The notes: generated by a model not told the origin, from the letters alone. DNA of 64,000 nucleotides from CBDCEG01 sp965215775 (GCA_965215775.1 CBDCEG010000009.1:124001-188000), one strand, 5' to 3'. Counted from the first letter of the stretch, positions 1-10,114 are shown. A program made the numbers and translations.

Positions 1-1269
1 CTTAAAAATAGATTGTTACTTTTTTTTATGAGTTTGTATTTCCTAACGCCTTGGTTAAATTGGGATAATCATCAAGCTTTTCTTTTTTCTGAAGGTAAGT
101 TTTACTTATTTAGTTTAGTTATTTGGCCACAGGATTTTTATATTTTAAGTTTATTTTTATTACTTTCTGCATTCACACTATTTTTTATAACTACTTTGTC
201 TGGACGGGTTTGGTGTGGGTTTGCTTGTCCGCAAACACTTTGGACAGAAGCTTTTGTTTGGATTGAGCGTTTTTGTGAAGGTTCAAGAAGCCAGCAAATG
301 CGATTAGATAAACAAAAAACAAATTTTGATAAAATTAGAAAAAAAGGGCTGAAATTTTTTCTATGGTTTTTATTCTCAATAATAACTGGGATGACTTTAG
401 TTGGCTATTTCACACCGATTAGACAGTTACTTATTAATTTCTTTACATTTAATGCAAGTCTTACTGCTTATGGATTTACCTTTTTATTTGCAGCAGTTTT
501 CTTCTTATTTGCAGGAGTTTTAAAAGAGCAAGTTTGTACAAGTATGTGTCCTTATGGGCGTTTTCAAGGTGCAATGTATGATGAAAATACATTTTTAGTT
601 ACATATAACCTTGGTCGTGGTGAGCCACGAAGAAAAGCAAAAAAAGGAGAAAATGATGATGGGCATTGTGTTGACTGTAGTTTATGCGTTCAAGTTTGCC
701 CAACTGGGATAGATATTCGTGATGGAAGTCAATACAAATGCATAGGTTGTTCATATTGTATTGATGCTTGTGATAGCATAATGACAAAATTAAACGCACC
801 AACTGGTTTGATAAAATATGCTTCAAGCAATAGTATAAAAGGTAAAAATATAAAGCTAATACGCCCAAAATCTATTGGTTATGGTTCATTTATATTACTT
901 GGTTTTGTAGTTTTATTTTATAAATTAGCAACAATTTCAACAATTGATTTAAATGTCAAACAGGATAGAAATATAGTTGCAAGATACGCAGAAGATGGAA
1001 ATGTAGATAATATCTATAATATCAATATCTTAAATAAAACAAATGACAACCAAGAATACAAAATATATGCTTCGGGAATTGAAGGAATAAAACTTAAATC
1101 AAGAACTTCAATATTTAAAGTTGAAGCAGGTGGAGTTGTTGATAAAACTATCAAATTCTCTGTAAATGATGATAACCTTGAAGCAAACACAACCATAGAG
1201 GTTACGATTGAAAACATAAAAACAGGAGAGAAAGTTACACGAAATGCACCTTTTTCAAAAGTCAAATAG
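1..1269 (+). CDS. ccoG: Cytochrome c oxidase accessory protein CcoG (RdxA/FixG), 5' end cut by window edge
   Basis: Polyferredoxin-type membrane protein that takes part in copper handling during assembly of cbb3 cytochrome oxidase. The reading frame is open from base 1, so the N-terminus lies outside the window; about 422 residues are visible. Seen: several membrane segments in the first 180 residues, a cysteine cluster CGFACPQTLW, a second CTSMCPYGRFQG, and two ferredoxin-like clusters CVDCSLCVQVCP and CIGCSYCIDACD around residues 220-260. The last 110 residues form the Ig-like C-terminal domain usual in this family. The fixH-like gene starts 9 bases after the stop, as in cco/fix operons, so ccoNOPQ are probably just upstream. 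Confidence 0.93.
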   Translation, partial: LKNRLLLFFMSLYFLTPWLNWDNHQAFLFSEGKFYLFSLVIWPQDFYILSLFLLLSAFTLFFITTLSGRVWCGFACPQTLWTEAFVWIERFCEGSRSQQMRLDKQKTNFDKIRKKGLKFFLWFLFSIITGMTLVGYFTPIRQLLINFFTFNASLTAYGFTFLFAAVFFLFAGVLKEQVCTSMCPYGRFQGAMYDENTFLVTYNLGRGEPRRKAKKGENDDGHCVDCSLCVQVCPTGIDIRDGSQYKCIGCSYCIDACDSIMTKLNAPTGLIKYASSNSIKGKNIKLIRPKSIGYGSFILLGFVVLFYKLATISTIDLNVKQDRNIVARYAEDGNVDNIYNINILNKTNDNQEYKIYASGIEGIKLKSRTSIFKVEAGGVVDKTIKFSVNDDNLEANTTIEVTIENIKTGEKVTRNAPFSKVK

Positions 1270-1278
1270 TTTAAAATT

Positions 1279-1779
1279 ATGAATAACACAAACGAACAAT
1301 CAAAACCTTGGTATAAATATTGGGCAGTCTGGCTAATTATAGTGCTTCCACTAACTGCAATTGTTGCCTCAGGAGTTACAGTTTATATTGCTATAATTTA
1401 TCATCAAGCACCAGCTGATAAAAGCTACTATAAAGAAGGTTTTACACAAAAAGAAATTACAATCTATTCAGATAAAGCTAAACAAATGAAGCTGGAAGCA
1501 ACTTTGCTTATTGATGGAAATATTGGAGAAGTAACATTTAATCAAAAATTAAATGATAAAAGTTTAGATATAAAATTCCAACACCCAATACTAGAAAAGA
1601 AAGATTTTAAAATAAAGGCTTTAGAATTAAGTGGAAATACTTACTCATTTGTTTTCCCTAAAGTTGATATCAAAGCCAATGACTGGGTGATTTTTATTAA
1701 CTCAGATAAAAACAAATGGCAATTAAAATCAAGACTTAAAAAAGGTATTAAAACTTTATTGCTTAAATCAACCAACTAA
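1279..1779 (+). CDS. fixH: FixH family protein (CcoH-like)
   Basis: A 166-residue protein with one N-terminal membrane helix (about residues 12-38, WAVWLIIVLPLTAIVASGV) followed by a soluble periplasmic domain. The YYKEGF segment just after the helix (about residue 51) is typical of FixH/CcoH proteins, which act in cbb3 oxidase assembly. It follows ccoG by 9 bases and is surely co-transcribed. The name rests on topology, this short motif and context; the rest of the sequence is divergent. Confidence 0.8.
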   Translation: MNNTNEQSKPWYKYWAVWLIIVLPLTAIVASGVTVYIAIIYHQAPADKSYYKEGFTQKEITIYSDKAKQMKLEATLLIDGNIGEVTFNQKLNDKSLDIKFQHPILEKKDFKIKALELSGNTYSFVFPKVDIKANDWVIFINSDKNKWQLKSRLKKGIKTLLLKSTN

Positions 1780-1989
1780 AAAACTAGCTTTATTAGTGGT
1801 TATTTGAAAATTTTAAATCTGAATAAATAATTGATTAGCAGGCTTTATTTTCATTTATTAACTAGCTATGTTATCCTTATTTCATTGAAGCTAATCTGCT
1901 TCTTATCTGGCTTGTTTATTATATATAAATTTAGGCTTTTGAATTAGTCTCATATACTTCTAAATTGAGACAAAACAACGAGGAAATAT

Positions 1990-3423
1990 ATGGGTTTTGA
2001 CTCACTAGGTTTATCAAAAAAAATATTAGAAAATATTAAAAAGCAAGGTTACAGCGAACCAACGCCAATTCAATCTCAAGCAATCCCTGTGGTTCTTGAT
2101 GGTAAAGATATTATGGCTGCGGCTCAGACAGGAACAGGGAAAACAGCAGGTTTTGCTCTGCCAATATTACAGCTTTTAGAAAGTAGACAAAAAGTAAAAA
2201 GTAACCAAACAAAAGTATTGATTTTAGCTCCAACAAGAGAGCTAGCAAGCCAAATAAATGATGATATTTTAGGCTATAAAGAGAATTTGAATATAAAATC
2301 TGTTGTTGTTTTTGGTGGAGTAAAAATAAATCCACAAATGCAAAAACTTCGTTCTGGAGTTGATATTTTAGTTGCAACACCTGGTAGATTACTAGATTTG
2401 CACAATCAAAATGCTATAAAATTTAACGAATTGGAATTTTTAGTTTTAGATGAAGCCGATAGAATGCTTGATATGGGTTTTATAAATGATATCCGTAAAA
2501 TAATAGCTTTGTTGCCGAAAAAAAGACAAAATATTTTATTCTCAGCTACTTTCTCAGATGATATTAGAAAGCTAGCAAAAGAAATTGTAAATAATCCAAT
2601 AGAGATTTCAGTAACGCCAAGAAATACAACTGCTACGACAGTTGAGCAAATTGTTCATCCTGTTGATAAAAAGCAAAAGTCAGCACTTTTATTAGAATTG
2701 ATAAATATAAATAATTGGCACCAAGTTTTAGTTTTTGTGCGAACCAAACACGGTGCTAATCGTTTAGTTAAATTCTTGGATAAACATAAAGTTAAGTCTT
2801 TGGCAATCCATGGAAATAAAAGTCAAGGAGCTAGAACAAGAGCTTTAAAAGAATTTAAAGCAAACTCAATCCAAGTTTTAGTCGCAACTGATATTGCTGC
2901 TCGTGGAATTGATATTGAGCAGTTACCTTTTGTTGTAAATTTTGACCTACCAAATGTTCCAGAGGACTATATTCATAGAATTGGGCGAACAGGAAGAGCT
3001 GGAAGCACTGGAGAAGCCATTTCTTTAGTTTGTGCAGATGAAATTAAAGAGTTAGTTGGGATTGAAAGATTGACGCAAAAACTATTAACAAGAAAATTAA
3101 TTGATGGCTTTGAACCAGATCATGATGTTCCTGAATCAGATTTACTAAAACCATACAAACCTAAGCGTGCAAAAAAAACAGGGCAAAGAAGTAGAACTGG
3201 CGGACGAACAGGAGAAAAATCTACTGGTAGAACTAGTAGAACTGGACGAACAAATGGTAAGTTTGGCAAAAGAAATAGTAATAATGAAAGAAATAGTGAA
3301 GAAAGAAAAGGTTCTGGAAATCTTAGATCTAGGAAAAATAGTTCAAGAGGTAAAGCAAAAACAACTAACTCCAAAAGTGGTTCTAGCACAAATAACTATT
3401 ACAGAAAATCTAGCTCAAAATAA
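1990..3423 (+). CDS. DEAD-box ATP-dependent RNA helicase, RhlE-like
   Basis: Unwinds RNA duplexes in ribosome assembly or RNA decay. All helicase motifs are visible in order: Q motif (GFDSLGLSKKILENI, then PTPIQ), Walker A AAQTGTGKT, PTRELA, ATPGRLLDL, DEADRMLDMGF, SAT, VFVRTK, ATDIAARGIDI and HRIGRTGRAG. The core ends near residue 365. The tail (about 390-477) is rich in R, G, S, K and T and should bind RNA nonspecifically. A purine-rich GAGGAAATAT precedes the ATG. A 210-base non-coding stretch separates it from fixH, so it probably has its own promoter. RhlE is the closest subfamily by the RMLDMGF motif and tail; RhlB or SrmB are less likely. Confidence 0.88.
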   Translation: MGFDSLGLSKKILENIKKQGYSEPTPIQSQAIPVVLDGKDIMAAAQTGTGKTAGFALPILQLLESRQKVKSNQTKVLILAPTRELASQINDDILGYKENLNIKSVVVFGGVKINPQMQKLRSGVDILVATPGRLLDLHNQNAIKFNELEFLVLDEADRMLDMGFINDIRKIIALLPKKRQNILFSATFSDDIRKLAKEIVNNPIEISVTPRNTTATTVEQIVHPVDKKQKSALLLELININNWHQVLVFVRTKHGANRLVKFLDKHKVKSLAIHGNKSQGARTRALKEFKANSIQVLVATDIAARGIDIEQLPFVVNFDLPNVPEDYIHRIGRTGRAGSTGEAISLVCADEIKELVGIERLTQKLLTRKLIDGFEPDHDVPESDLLKPYKPKRAKKTGQRSRTGGRTGEKSTGRTSRTGRTNGKFGKRNSNNERNSEERKGSGNLRSRKNSSRGKAKTTNSKSGSSTNNYYRKSSSK

Positions 3424-3445
3424 TAAGCTTTAGTGTTTTTTAAAT

Positions 3446-4822
3446 ATGAATGATAAAACAAATGATAAAACAAAAAGTCTAGCAATGAACTGGGAAAAAC
3501 TCCTTTGTAAAGATAGGTTAGGCGTTACAAAAAAAGTAGAAACTCTTGGCAGAAGTGAATTTCAAAGAGATTTTGATAGGATTATTTTCTCTTCTGCCTT
3601 TAGGCGTTTACAAGATAAAACTCAGGTTTTTCCCCTTGCTCAAAATGATTATGTTCGCACTAGGCTTACGCACTCCTTGGAAGTTGCGAGTGTTGGGCGA
3701 AGTCTTGGAACAAAAATTGGTGATTTTATTATTGAAAAATATGGTTTGGATAAGTTAATCAAAGAAATTTCAGCAGATGATTTTGGTAATATTGTTGCTA
3801 GCTCTTGCTTAGCTCACGATATTGGTAATCCTGCTTTTGGACATTTTGGAGAAGAAGCTATTCGTTCATTTTTTTTGGAAAACGAAAACGGTAAAGAAAT
3901 TCTAAAAAAAGTAACTGAGCAAGAAAAATTAGATTTAGAAAATTTTGAAGGAAACGCCCAAGGATTTAGAATAATTACCAAATTACAAAATCCTTGTACA
4001 TTTGGAGGCTTACAGCTTACTTTTGCAAGTTTAGCAGCTTTTATAAAATATCCTTGCACAAGTAAATATATAAATACTAAAACTGAAAAACAAATAGCTT
4101 CAAAAAAGAATGGGGTTTTAATTGATGATTTAGATATATTTAAACAAATCGCAAAGAAAACAGGGCTTAAACAACTAAGTAATAACCGTTGGGCTAGACA
4201 CCCGTTAGTTTTTTTGACAGAAGCAGCTGATGATATTTGTTATGCGATAATTGATATTGAAGATGCTTATCAAGTTAGACAAATAAGCTTTGAGAAAGCA
4301 ATCAATTTACTAAAACCACTTGCTGGTAATTTTAGTGAAGTTAATTATGAAAAAATAAAAAGCAATAGTGATAAAATAAGTTATTTACGAGCAAAAGCTA
4401 TAGGCAACCTTGTTAGTCAAGCAGTTGAAGTCTTCAAAGATAAAGAAAGTTGTATCTTAAAAGGTGAGCTAGATAATTGTTTGGCTGACTTAATTCCTTT
4501 GGCAAAAGATTTGAAAAAACTAACTAATTACGCTTCAGAAAAAATATATAACTGCGGAATTGTAGTAACTACTGAAATTGCAGGTTATAGAATTTTGGTT
4601 GAGTTAATGGATGTATTCTGTGCTGCGGTTAGAGATATTTCAGATAATAAAAAGCCCAAAGCAATAAGTAAAATGACTATAAATCTAATTCCTGATAGAT
4701 TTTTTGATGAAAATGAAAAAAATGAATACAAAAGAATTTTAGGCGTTATTGATTTTGTTTCTGGAATGACAGACTCTTATGCAGTAAAGATTTACCAAGA
4801 ATTAACAGGAATAAAATTATAG
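3446..4822 (+). CDS. dgt: Deoxyguanosinetriphosphate triphosphohydrolase (dGTPase)
   Basis: HD-superfamily metal enzyme that cleaves dGTP to deoxyguanosine and triphosphate and so controls dNTP pools. The metal-binding histidines and aspartates lie in RTRLTHSLEVASVG (about residue 70-84) and LAHDIGNPAFGHFGEEAI (about 122-139); RRLQDKTQVFP before them is typical. Length 458 aa is normal. The start is uncertain: the first ATG has no clear ribosome site and is followed by a small duplicated NDKTNDKT segment, while an ATG 13 codons in (MNWEKLL) matches where many family members begin. The gene follows the helicase by 22 bases and precedes prephenate dehydratase by 18. Confidence 0.92.
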   Translation: MNDKTNDKTKSLAMNWEKLLCKDRLGVTKKVETLGRSEFQRDFDRIIFSSAFRRLQDKTQVFPLAQNDYVRTRLTHSLEVASVGRSLGTKIGDFIIEKYGLDKLIKEISADDFGNIVASSCLAHDIGNPAFGHFGEEAIRSFFLENENGKEILKKVTEQEKLDLENFEGNAQGFRIITKLQNPCTFGGLQLTFASLAAFIKYPCTSKYINTKTEKQIASKKNGVLIDDLDIFKQIAKKTGLKQLSNNRWARHPLVFLTEAADDICYAIIDIEDAYQVRQISFEKAINLLKPLAGNFSEVNYEKIKSNSDKISYLRAKAIGNLVSQAVEVFKDKESCILKGELDNCLADLIPLAKDLKKLTNYASEKIYNCGIVVTTEIAGYRILVELMDVFCAAVRDISDNKKPKAISKMTINLIPDRFFDENEKNEYKRILGVIDFVSGMTDSYAVKIYQELTGIKL

Positions 4823-4840
4823 CTAATCAAATAAATTATT

Positions 4841-5683
4841 ATGCAAAAAGTAGCAATCCAAGGAATCAATGGTTCATTTCATAGCCAAGCGGCAAAAAAA
4901 ATATTCTCAACTTTACTTCCAAAGGGTTTTGATCAAGTTGAGTGTAATTCTTTTAATAAATTAGCTAAATTAGTTTTTGATGAAAAGGTAGATTATGCAG
5001 TTATGGCGATTGAAAACTCAATTGTTGGGGCAATTTTACCTAATTATAATTTGCTATTAAAATATGGCTTAATCATAATTGATGAAATTTATATGCCAAT
5101 TGAGCATTATTTGATGGCTTTACCACAGCAAACAATTTGTAATTTGGACAAAGTTTACTCACACCCTATGGCACTTGCTCAATGTGAAGACTTTTTTGAG
5201 AAATATCCTAAAATTCAACTTGTTGAAAATATTGACACAGCTTTTTCAGCCAAATATATTTCAGATAATAATTTGAAAAATATTGGTGCAATTGCTCCTA
5301 TTGGTTGTGCCAAAATATATAATTTGCAAGTTATTGCAAATAAAATTCAAACTGTAAAAAATAATTTCACTAGGTTTTTTGTCATCCAAAAGAATATTAA
5401 AAAAGTGGATAGTTTTAATAAAGTTTCTATCCAATTTAAAATTTCACACCAAAAAGGAGAGCTAGCAAGAATTCTTAATATTCTAAATTCTAATGGTTTA
5501 AATATTAGTAAAATTCAATCAGTTCCAATTATTAATGAACCTTGGAATTATTCATTCTTTATGGATTTGGTTTTAAATGGTAATTCAAATTTTAATTTGT
5601 TTTTGGAGCAATCTAAAGACTACTTAGAAAGTTTATATATTTTAGGCAAGTATATAAATAAAAAACCTTCTTTAAATAGCTAA
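4841..5683 (+). CDS. pheA: Prephenate dehydratase (monofunctional)
   Basis: Converts prephenate to phenylpyruvate in phenylalanine synthesis. The catalytic domain covers about residues 1-185 and ends with the conserved FTRFFVI motif. An ACT regulatory domain follows (about 195-270), with ISKIQSVPI in the position of the phenylalanine-binding ESRP element. There is no N-terminal chorismate mutase domain, unlike the fused P-protein of most Gammaproteobacteria. The ESRP motif is replaced by QSVP, which may alter feedback inhibition (inference). Confidence 0.88.
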   Translation: MQKVAIQGINGSFHSQAAKKIFSTLLPKGFDQVECNSFNKLAKLVFDEKVDYAVMAIENSIVGAILPNYNLLLKYGLIIIDEIYMPIEHYLMALPQQTICNLDKVYSHPMALAQCEDFFEKYPKIQLVENIDTAFSAKYISDNNLKNIGAIAPIGCAKIYNLQVIANKIQTVKNNFTRFFVIQKNIKKVDSFNKVSIQFKISHQKGELARILNILNSNGLNISKIQSVPIINEPWNYSFFMDLVLNGNSNFNLFLEQSKDYLESLYILGKYINKKPSLNS

Positions 5684-5759
5684 AAAATCTAAACCTTGTA
5701 ACAATAAGCGGTTTAAATTACAATTACATAACTTATTTAAATAAACTAGTAGCGTAAAT

Positions 5760-6428
5760 ATGATAAAAATAGAACAAGAAAAACTAAATTTAACGATTGA
5801 TGATACAAAACTAAAGACTCTAACCGTTGCAACTAAAAGTGCGGCACAAAATATTTTGGCAAAGGTTTGGGGAGAAGATATTGAATATCTTTCAAATTTT
5901 ATTGCTATTTATTACAATGATAAAATAAAAGAGTTAGATGATGACTCTTCTTTTATAACTATTAGCCATACAGCAACTGGATATATTGCAAACCCAACAG
6001 AAATCATTGATATTGAAGAAGCAAGAAAACAAATTGATATTGATCTGGAAATAATAAATCGTGAATCTGGCTGGAAAGATTCAGACTCTATATTTTTTGG
6101 AGATTGGTGGCCTAAACCAAATTATAATACAAATAACAATACTTTAGAGTTTGGTGCATTTTTACAAGATAACAAAAAAACAGTTATCAATAAAACCATA
6201 AACCGTATAGTTTTAACTAGATTTGGTTACTTAGAAATTAACTTTAGCCTTTCAAATAAAGAAGTTGACCTAAAAAAAGATATCTCAAAGTATCAAAAAA
6301 TCCTTGATGAAGTTGTGAATTCAATAGAAATTGAAAGTGGTTTTACATTTAAAGATGTAAATGAAGATATTGATTCTCCTTCAAAATCTAAAATGCTAAA
6401 TTTAGTTTTATCTGCTGAAATTTTCTAA
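5760..6428 (+). CDS. DUF2167-like protein without its usual membrane anchors
   Basis: Function unknown. The 222-residue protein shows the pattern I associate with DUF2167 membrane-anchored proteins: a TGYI...DIEEARKQIDIDLEIIN helix, a GW...WWPKPNYNTNNNTLEF strand pair, RFGYLEINFSLSN and a final GFTFKDVNEDIDSPSKSK stretch. Known DUF2167 proteins carry an N-terminal signal and C-terminal membrane helices; neither is seen here, so this would be a trimmed cytoplasmic version. It lies 3 bases upstream of yggT and is probably co-transcribed with it. The family call comes from pattern memory, not a search. Confidence 0.45.
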   Translation: MIKIEQEKLNLTIDDTKLKTLTVATKSAAQNILAKVWGEDIEYLSNFIAIYYNDKIKELDDDSSFITISHTATGYIANPTEIIDIEEARKQIDIDLEIINRESGWKDSDSIFFGDWWPKPNYNTNNNTLEFGAFLQDNKKTVINKTINRIVLTRFGYLEINFSLSNKEVDLKKDISKYQKILDEVVNSIEIESGFTFKDVNEDIDSPSKSKMLNLVLSAEIF

Positions 6429-6431
6429 AAA

Positions 6432-6980
6432 ATGCAGTCACTAGATATAATTAGCTTTGTTATTTTAATAGTTCAATCTATTTTTATAATTAGGTTTCAT
6501 TTTGAATTGGCTAAAATAAATGCATTTATTAAACCTTCAATAATTTTACGCAAGATAACAAATTTCCCAATCTTACAGATAAGAAAAATGCTTCCTTCTG
6601 GAGGAGTTTTCAAATTTATTAGAAGAGCTTTACCAATAGCAATGGCTTTTATACTTGGGGTTGTTGTTGTTTTAGTTATGGTTCAAATACTTCCTGAAAT
6701 CAATTCTAATCTAAAAGGAGCTGCAATATTTAGTTTTGGTAGTCTAATAAAAAATTGGTTTAATGTTATTCAATATAGTATTTTTGCTTATGTAATTCTA
6801 AGCTGGATTCAAACTCCACAAACACAAAAATACTATTTATTATTACACCAGTTTCTATCACCATTATTAGATCCAATTAGAAAAGTAATTCCAAGCTTTT
6901 CTGGGATTGATTTCACTCCAATTATTTTAATTTTTGCACTATCTGCAGCTGGAAACCTTATCTCAAGTTTGCTCCAATAA
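6432..6980 (+). CDS. yggT: YggT family integral membrane protein
   Basis: Small membrane protein of poorly known function, linked in some bacteria to osmotic tolerance or division-site organisation. The characteristic YGGT repeat is clear in the second half: YSIFAYVILSWIQTP followed by LLDPIRKVIPSFSGIDFTPI (about residues 118-165). A weaker copy of the same unit occupies the N-terminal half, giving four membrane segments in total. It starts 3 bases after the preceding stop and ends 9 bases before mnmG. Confidence 0.85.
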   Translation: MQSLDIISFVILIVQSIFIIRFHFELAKINAFIKPSIILRKITNFPILQIRKMLPSGGVFKFIRRALPIAMAFILGVVVVLVMVQILPEINSNLKGAAIFSFGSLIKNWFNVIQYSIFAYVILSWIQTPQTQKYYLLLHQFLSPLLDPIRKVIPSFSGIDFTPIILIFALSAAGNLISSLLQ

Positions 6981-6989
6981 ATATTAATT

Positions 6990-8837
6990 ATGAAATATCC
7001 TGAAATTTTTGATGTTATTATCATTGGCGGTGGTCATGCTGGAACAGAAGCTGCTGCCGTTTGCTCACGAATGGGTTGCAAAACCTTACTATTAACTCAG
7101 AATATAGACACAATCGGAATAATGAGCTGTAACCCAGCTATTGGAGGAATTGGTAAAGGTCATTTGGTTAAAGAAATTGATGCACTTGATGGAATAATGG
7201 CAAAAGCTGCTGATTTGGCTGGAATTCACTTTAGAACACTAAACTCAAGAAAAGGTCCTGCAGTTCGTGCAACAAGAGCGCAAACTGATAGGCTTCTTTA
7301 TAAAAAAGCAATTATGCAAATGCTAGAGGCTGAGGAAAATCTTACAATTTTCCAAGCGACAGTTGATGATTTAATTATCAAAAACCAAATAATAGAAGGT
7401 GTTAAAACTAAACAAAAAATAGACTTTTATGCAAAATCAGTAGTTCTTAGTGTTGGAACATTTTTAGCTGGGAAAATTCATATAGGTTTGAATAATTATC
7501 AAGGTGGGAGAGCTGGTTGTTTTTCTTCTGTTTCGCTTTCAGAAAGTTTGCACAAATTACCTTTTCATATAGAACGCTTAAAAACAGGAACTCCTCCAAG
7601 AATTGATGGTAGAACAATTGATTTTAGTAAATGTAAAGAGCAACAAGGAGATTCACCACGCCCTGTATTTTCATTTTTAGGTAATAAAGAGCAACACCCA
7701 AACCAAGTATCTTGCTGGATTACAAATACAAATGAAAAAACTCACGATATAATTCGTGCAGGTCTTTCGCAATCGCCAATATATTCAGGGGTTATTGATA
7801 GTGCTGGACCTAGGTATTGCCCTTCAATTGAAGATAAAGTTATGCGGTTTTCTGAAAGAGATTCTCATCAAGTATTTTTAGAGCCTGAAAGCTTAAGTAA
7901 TAATGAATATTACCCAAATGGAGTTTCAACAAGTCTTTCTTTTGAAACTCAACTTAGCTACATAAGAAGTATGAAAGGTCTTGAAAATGCAACAATAATC
8001 AGACCAGGATATGCAATTGAATATGATTTTTTTGATCCACAATATTTAAAAAATAGCCTAGAAACTACAATTGAAGGCTTATTTTTTGCAGGTCAAATTA
8101 ATGGAACAACAGGCTATGAAGAAGCTGCCGCACAAGGTCTTACAGCAGGGCTTAACGCAAGCCTTAGAGTTCAAAATAAAGCTCCTATAGTTTTCAAAAG
8201 AAGTGAGTCATATATTGGTGTTATGGTTGATGACTTAATCACAAAAGGCACTAAAGAACCTTATAGAATGTTTACTAGCCGTGCAGAATATAGATTATTA
8301 TTGCGAGAAGACAATGCTGATCAAAGACTAACTGAAATTGGTTATAAAGTTGGTTGTGTAAGAGAAAACAGATTTGAAATTTTTCAACAAAAGTTAGAAA
8401 ACTTAGTGCTTAATAAACAAAAGCTAGAAAAAACAATAATTCAACCTTATTTTATAACTGATGGCGTAAATATAAATATTTCTAAAGAAGTTTTTGCGGC
8501 AGAACTACTTAAACGCCCAGAAGTAAGCTATAGTGAGCTAGAAAAGTTAGAAATGATTGATGAAACAATTCCAACTGAAATTAAAAAACAGCTGGAAATT
8601 GAAATAAAATATGAAGGCTATTTAAAAAGACAAATATTGGAAATCAAAAAACAGCAAGCCAATGAAAATAAAGCAATTCCAATAGAAATTGATTATAAAA
8701 ATATTAAAAGTCTTTCAGCCGAACTAGTTGAAAAACTAAATAAAATAAAGCCAGAAACAATAGCTCAAGCCAAAAGAATACCTGGGATTACACCTGTTGC
8801 AATATCTTTAATATTAATTCACTTAAAAGCTTACTAA
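6990..8837 (+). CDS. mnmG: tRNA uridine-5-carboxymethylaminomethyl modification enzyme MnmG (GidA)
   Basis: FAD enzyme that with MnmE makes cmnm5U34 at the tRNA wobble position. Seen: N-terminal dinucleotide fold VIIIGGGHAGTEAA, the NPAIGGIGKGHLVKEIDALDG block, CWITNTNEKTH, FTSRAEYRLLLREDNAD and a C-terminal helical domain ending in RIPGITPVAISLILIHLK. Length 615 aa is standard. The ATG is 9 bases after yggT; no strong ribosome site is visible, consistent with translational coupling. Confidence 0.96.
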   Translation: MKYPEIFDVIIIGGGHAGTEAAAVCSRMGCKTLLLTQNIDTIGIMSCNPAIGGIGKGHLVKEIDALDGIMAKAADLAGIHFRTLNSRKGPAVRATRAQTDRLLYKKAIMQMLEAEENLTIFQATVDDLIIKNQIIEGVKTKQKIDFYAKSVVLSVGTFLAGKIHIGLNNYQGGRAGCFSSVSLSESLHKLPFHIERLKTGTPPRIDGRTIDFSKCKEQQGDSPRPVFSFLGNKEQHPNQVSCWITNTNEKTHDIIRAGLSQSPIYSGVIDSAGPRYCPSIEDKVMRFSERDSHQVFLEPESLSNNEYYPNGVSTSLSFETQLSYIRSMKGLENATIIRPGYAIEYDFFDPQYLKNSLETTIEGLFFAGQINGTTGYEEAAAQGLTAGLNASLRVQNKAPIVFKRSESYIGVMVDDLITKGTKEPYRMFTSRAEYRLLLREDNADQRLTEIGYKVGCVRENRFEIFQQKLENLVLNKQKLEKTIIQPYFITDGVNINISKEVFAAELLKRPEVSYSELEKLEMIDETIPTEIKKQLEIEIKYEGYLKRQILEIKKQQANENKAIPIEIDYKNIKSLSAELVEKLNKIKPETIAQAKRIPGITPVAISLILIHLKAY

Positions 8838-8914
8838 TATTTCAAAAAGCTTTTAATGGTCAAGTTTCAAACAATAATGTAAAATAACTCTTTTAATATA
8901 TTAAAAAAACTAAA

Positions 8915-10114
8915 ATGAAAAAAAACAATAAAATGCCAAAAATTATTATTTCTTTGTTACTCGCATCAACTCTATCAAGCAATTTATTTGCACAAGATAT
9001 CAAATTCGGACCAAAAAAAGAAAGCCAAGGAAACCGCTTAGATGATATTATTGTCCTTGTTGGTAATGATGTTATAACTCGCCGTGAAGTTGCTGGATCT
9101 AAAAATCCTAAAGCTCTTATTAATAATTTAATCACTAGAAAGTTATTGCTTCAAGAAGCAAAAAGAAGAAATATTGTAATTAGTGATTCTGCTTTAAATC
9201 GTGCCATAAAAAGTAAAAAAGTTAGAAATTATGGTAAAAGCAAAAATGCAAGACAAACCGCAAAAGAAGAACTTATGATTGCTAGATTGCAACAAGGTAT
9301 TGTTGCTTCATTAGTTGATATTAGTGAAAATGAAATTGATAATATTGTTAATAGAAATCTACAACAGGTTGCACAACAGGTTAATTTAGTTGATATTTTA
9401 ATTAAAGTTCCAAAAAATGCAAATCAAGAAACTTTGGATAAAGCACAGCAAAAAACACAAGATATTTTGGAACAACTTAAAACGCAATCAGCACAAAGTG
9501 TGGCTGGTAAGTATAAAAATGTTTTTTATAATCGTTTAGGCTGGGTTGAAATAAGCCAAATCCCACCTAATTTTGCAAAGGGACTAATTGATACACAAGA
9601 AAATTCATACGCAAAACCAATAATTGATAGAGATGGAATTCATATTTTAAAAGTCTTAGCAAAAAAAGGAAAAGCAAGACCAATGGCTCAGCTAAAGACA
9701 AAAACCTCACATATTTTAATAAAAGGATCTAGCCCTGAAAGTAAAAAATTAATATTTAAAATAAGTAAAATGTTAAAAAATGGTGATAACTTTGCAGAAC
9801 TTGCAAGAAATTATTCAGAAGATACTACCGCAAATAAAGGCGGTGATTTAGGATTTGTGCAACGAGGCAAAATGGTTCCTGAATTTGAAAATATGATGAA
9901 TAAAACTAAAGAAGGACGATATAGTAAACCATTTAAAACTCAATTTGGCTGGCATATACTAAAAGTTGTTAAAAGAAAAAGAGAGAAAGTTGATACAAAT
10001 GTTATTTTAAGAAGCCAAGCAAAGAATGCAATTTATAATAAAAAAGCAGGACAAGAGTGGGAATTATGGCTTTCAAGATTACGAGAAGAATCATTTGTTG
10101 AGTTCAAAAAATAA
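8915..10114 (+). CDS. surA: Periplasmic chaperone / peptidyl-prolyl isomerase SurA
   Basis: Chaperone for outer-membrane protein folding. N-terminal signal peptide (about residues 1-26, cleaved after LFAQ), then the SurA N-terminal helical domain containing LVGNDVITRREV. Two parvulin domains follow: the first (about 155-250) is degenerate, the second (about 263-365) has the typical SHILIK, YSEDTTANKGGDLGFV and FGWHILKV motifs. 399 aa is slightly short of the usual 430. The gene is followed by a strong terminator. It is the natural partner of the autotransporter at 24 kb. Confidence 0.92.
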   Translation: MKKNNKMPKIIISLLLASTLSSNLFAQDIKFGPKKESQGNRLDDIIVLVGNDVITRREVAGSKNPKALINNLITRKLLLQEAKRRNIVISDSALNRAIKSKKVRNYGKSKNARQTAKEELMIARLQQGIVASLVDISENEIDNIVNRNLQQVAQQVNLVDILIKVPKNANQETLDKAQQKTQDILEQLKTQSAQSVAGKYKNVFYNRLGWVEISQIPPNFAKGLIDTQENSYAKPIIDRDGIHILKVLAKKGKARPMAQLKTKTSHILIKGSSPESKKLIFKISKMLKNGDNFAELARNYSEDTTANKGGDLGFVQRGKMVPEFENMMNKTKEGRYSKPFKTQFGWHILKVVKRKREKVDTNVILRSQAKNAIYNKKAGQEWELWLSRLREESFVEFKK

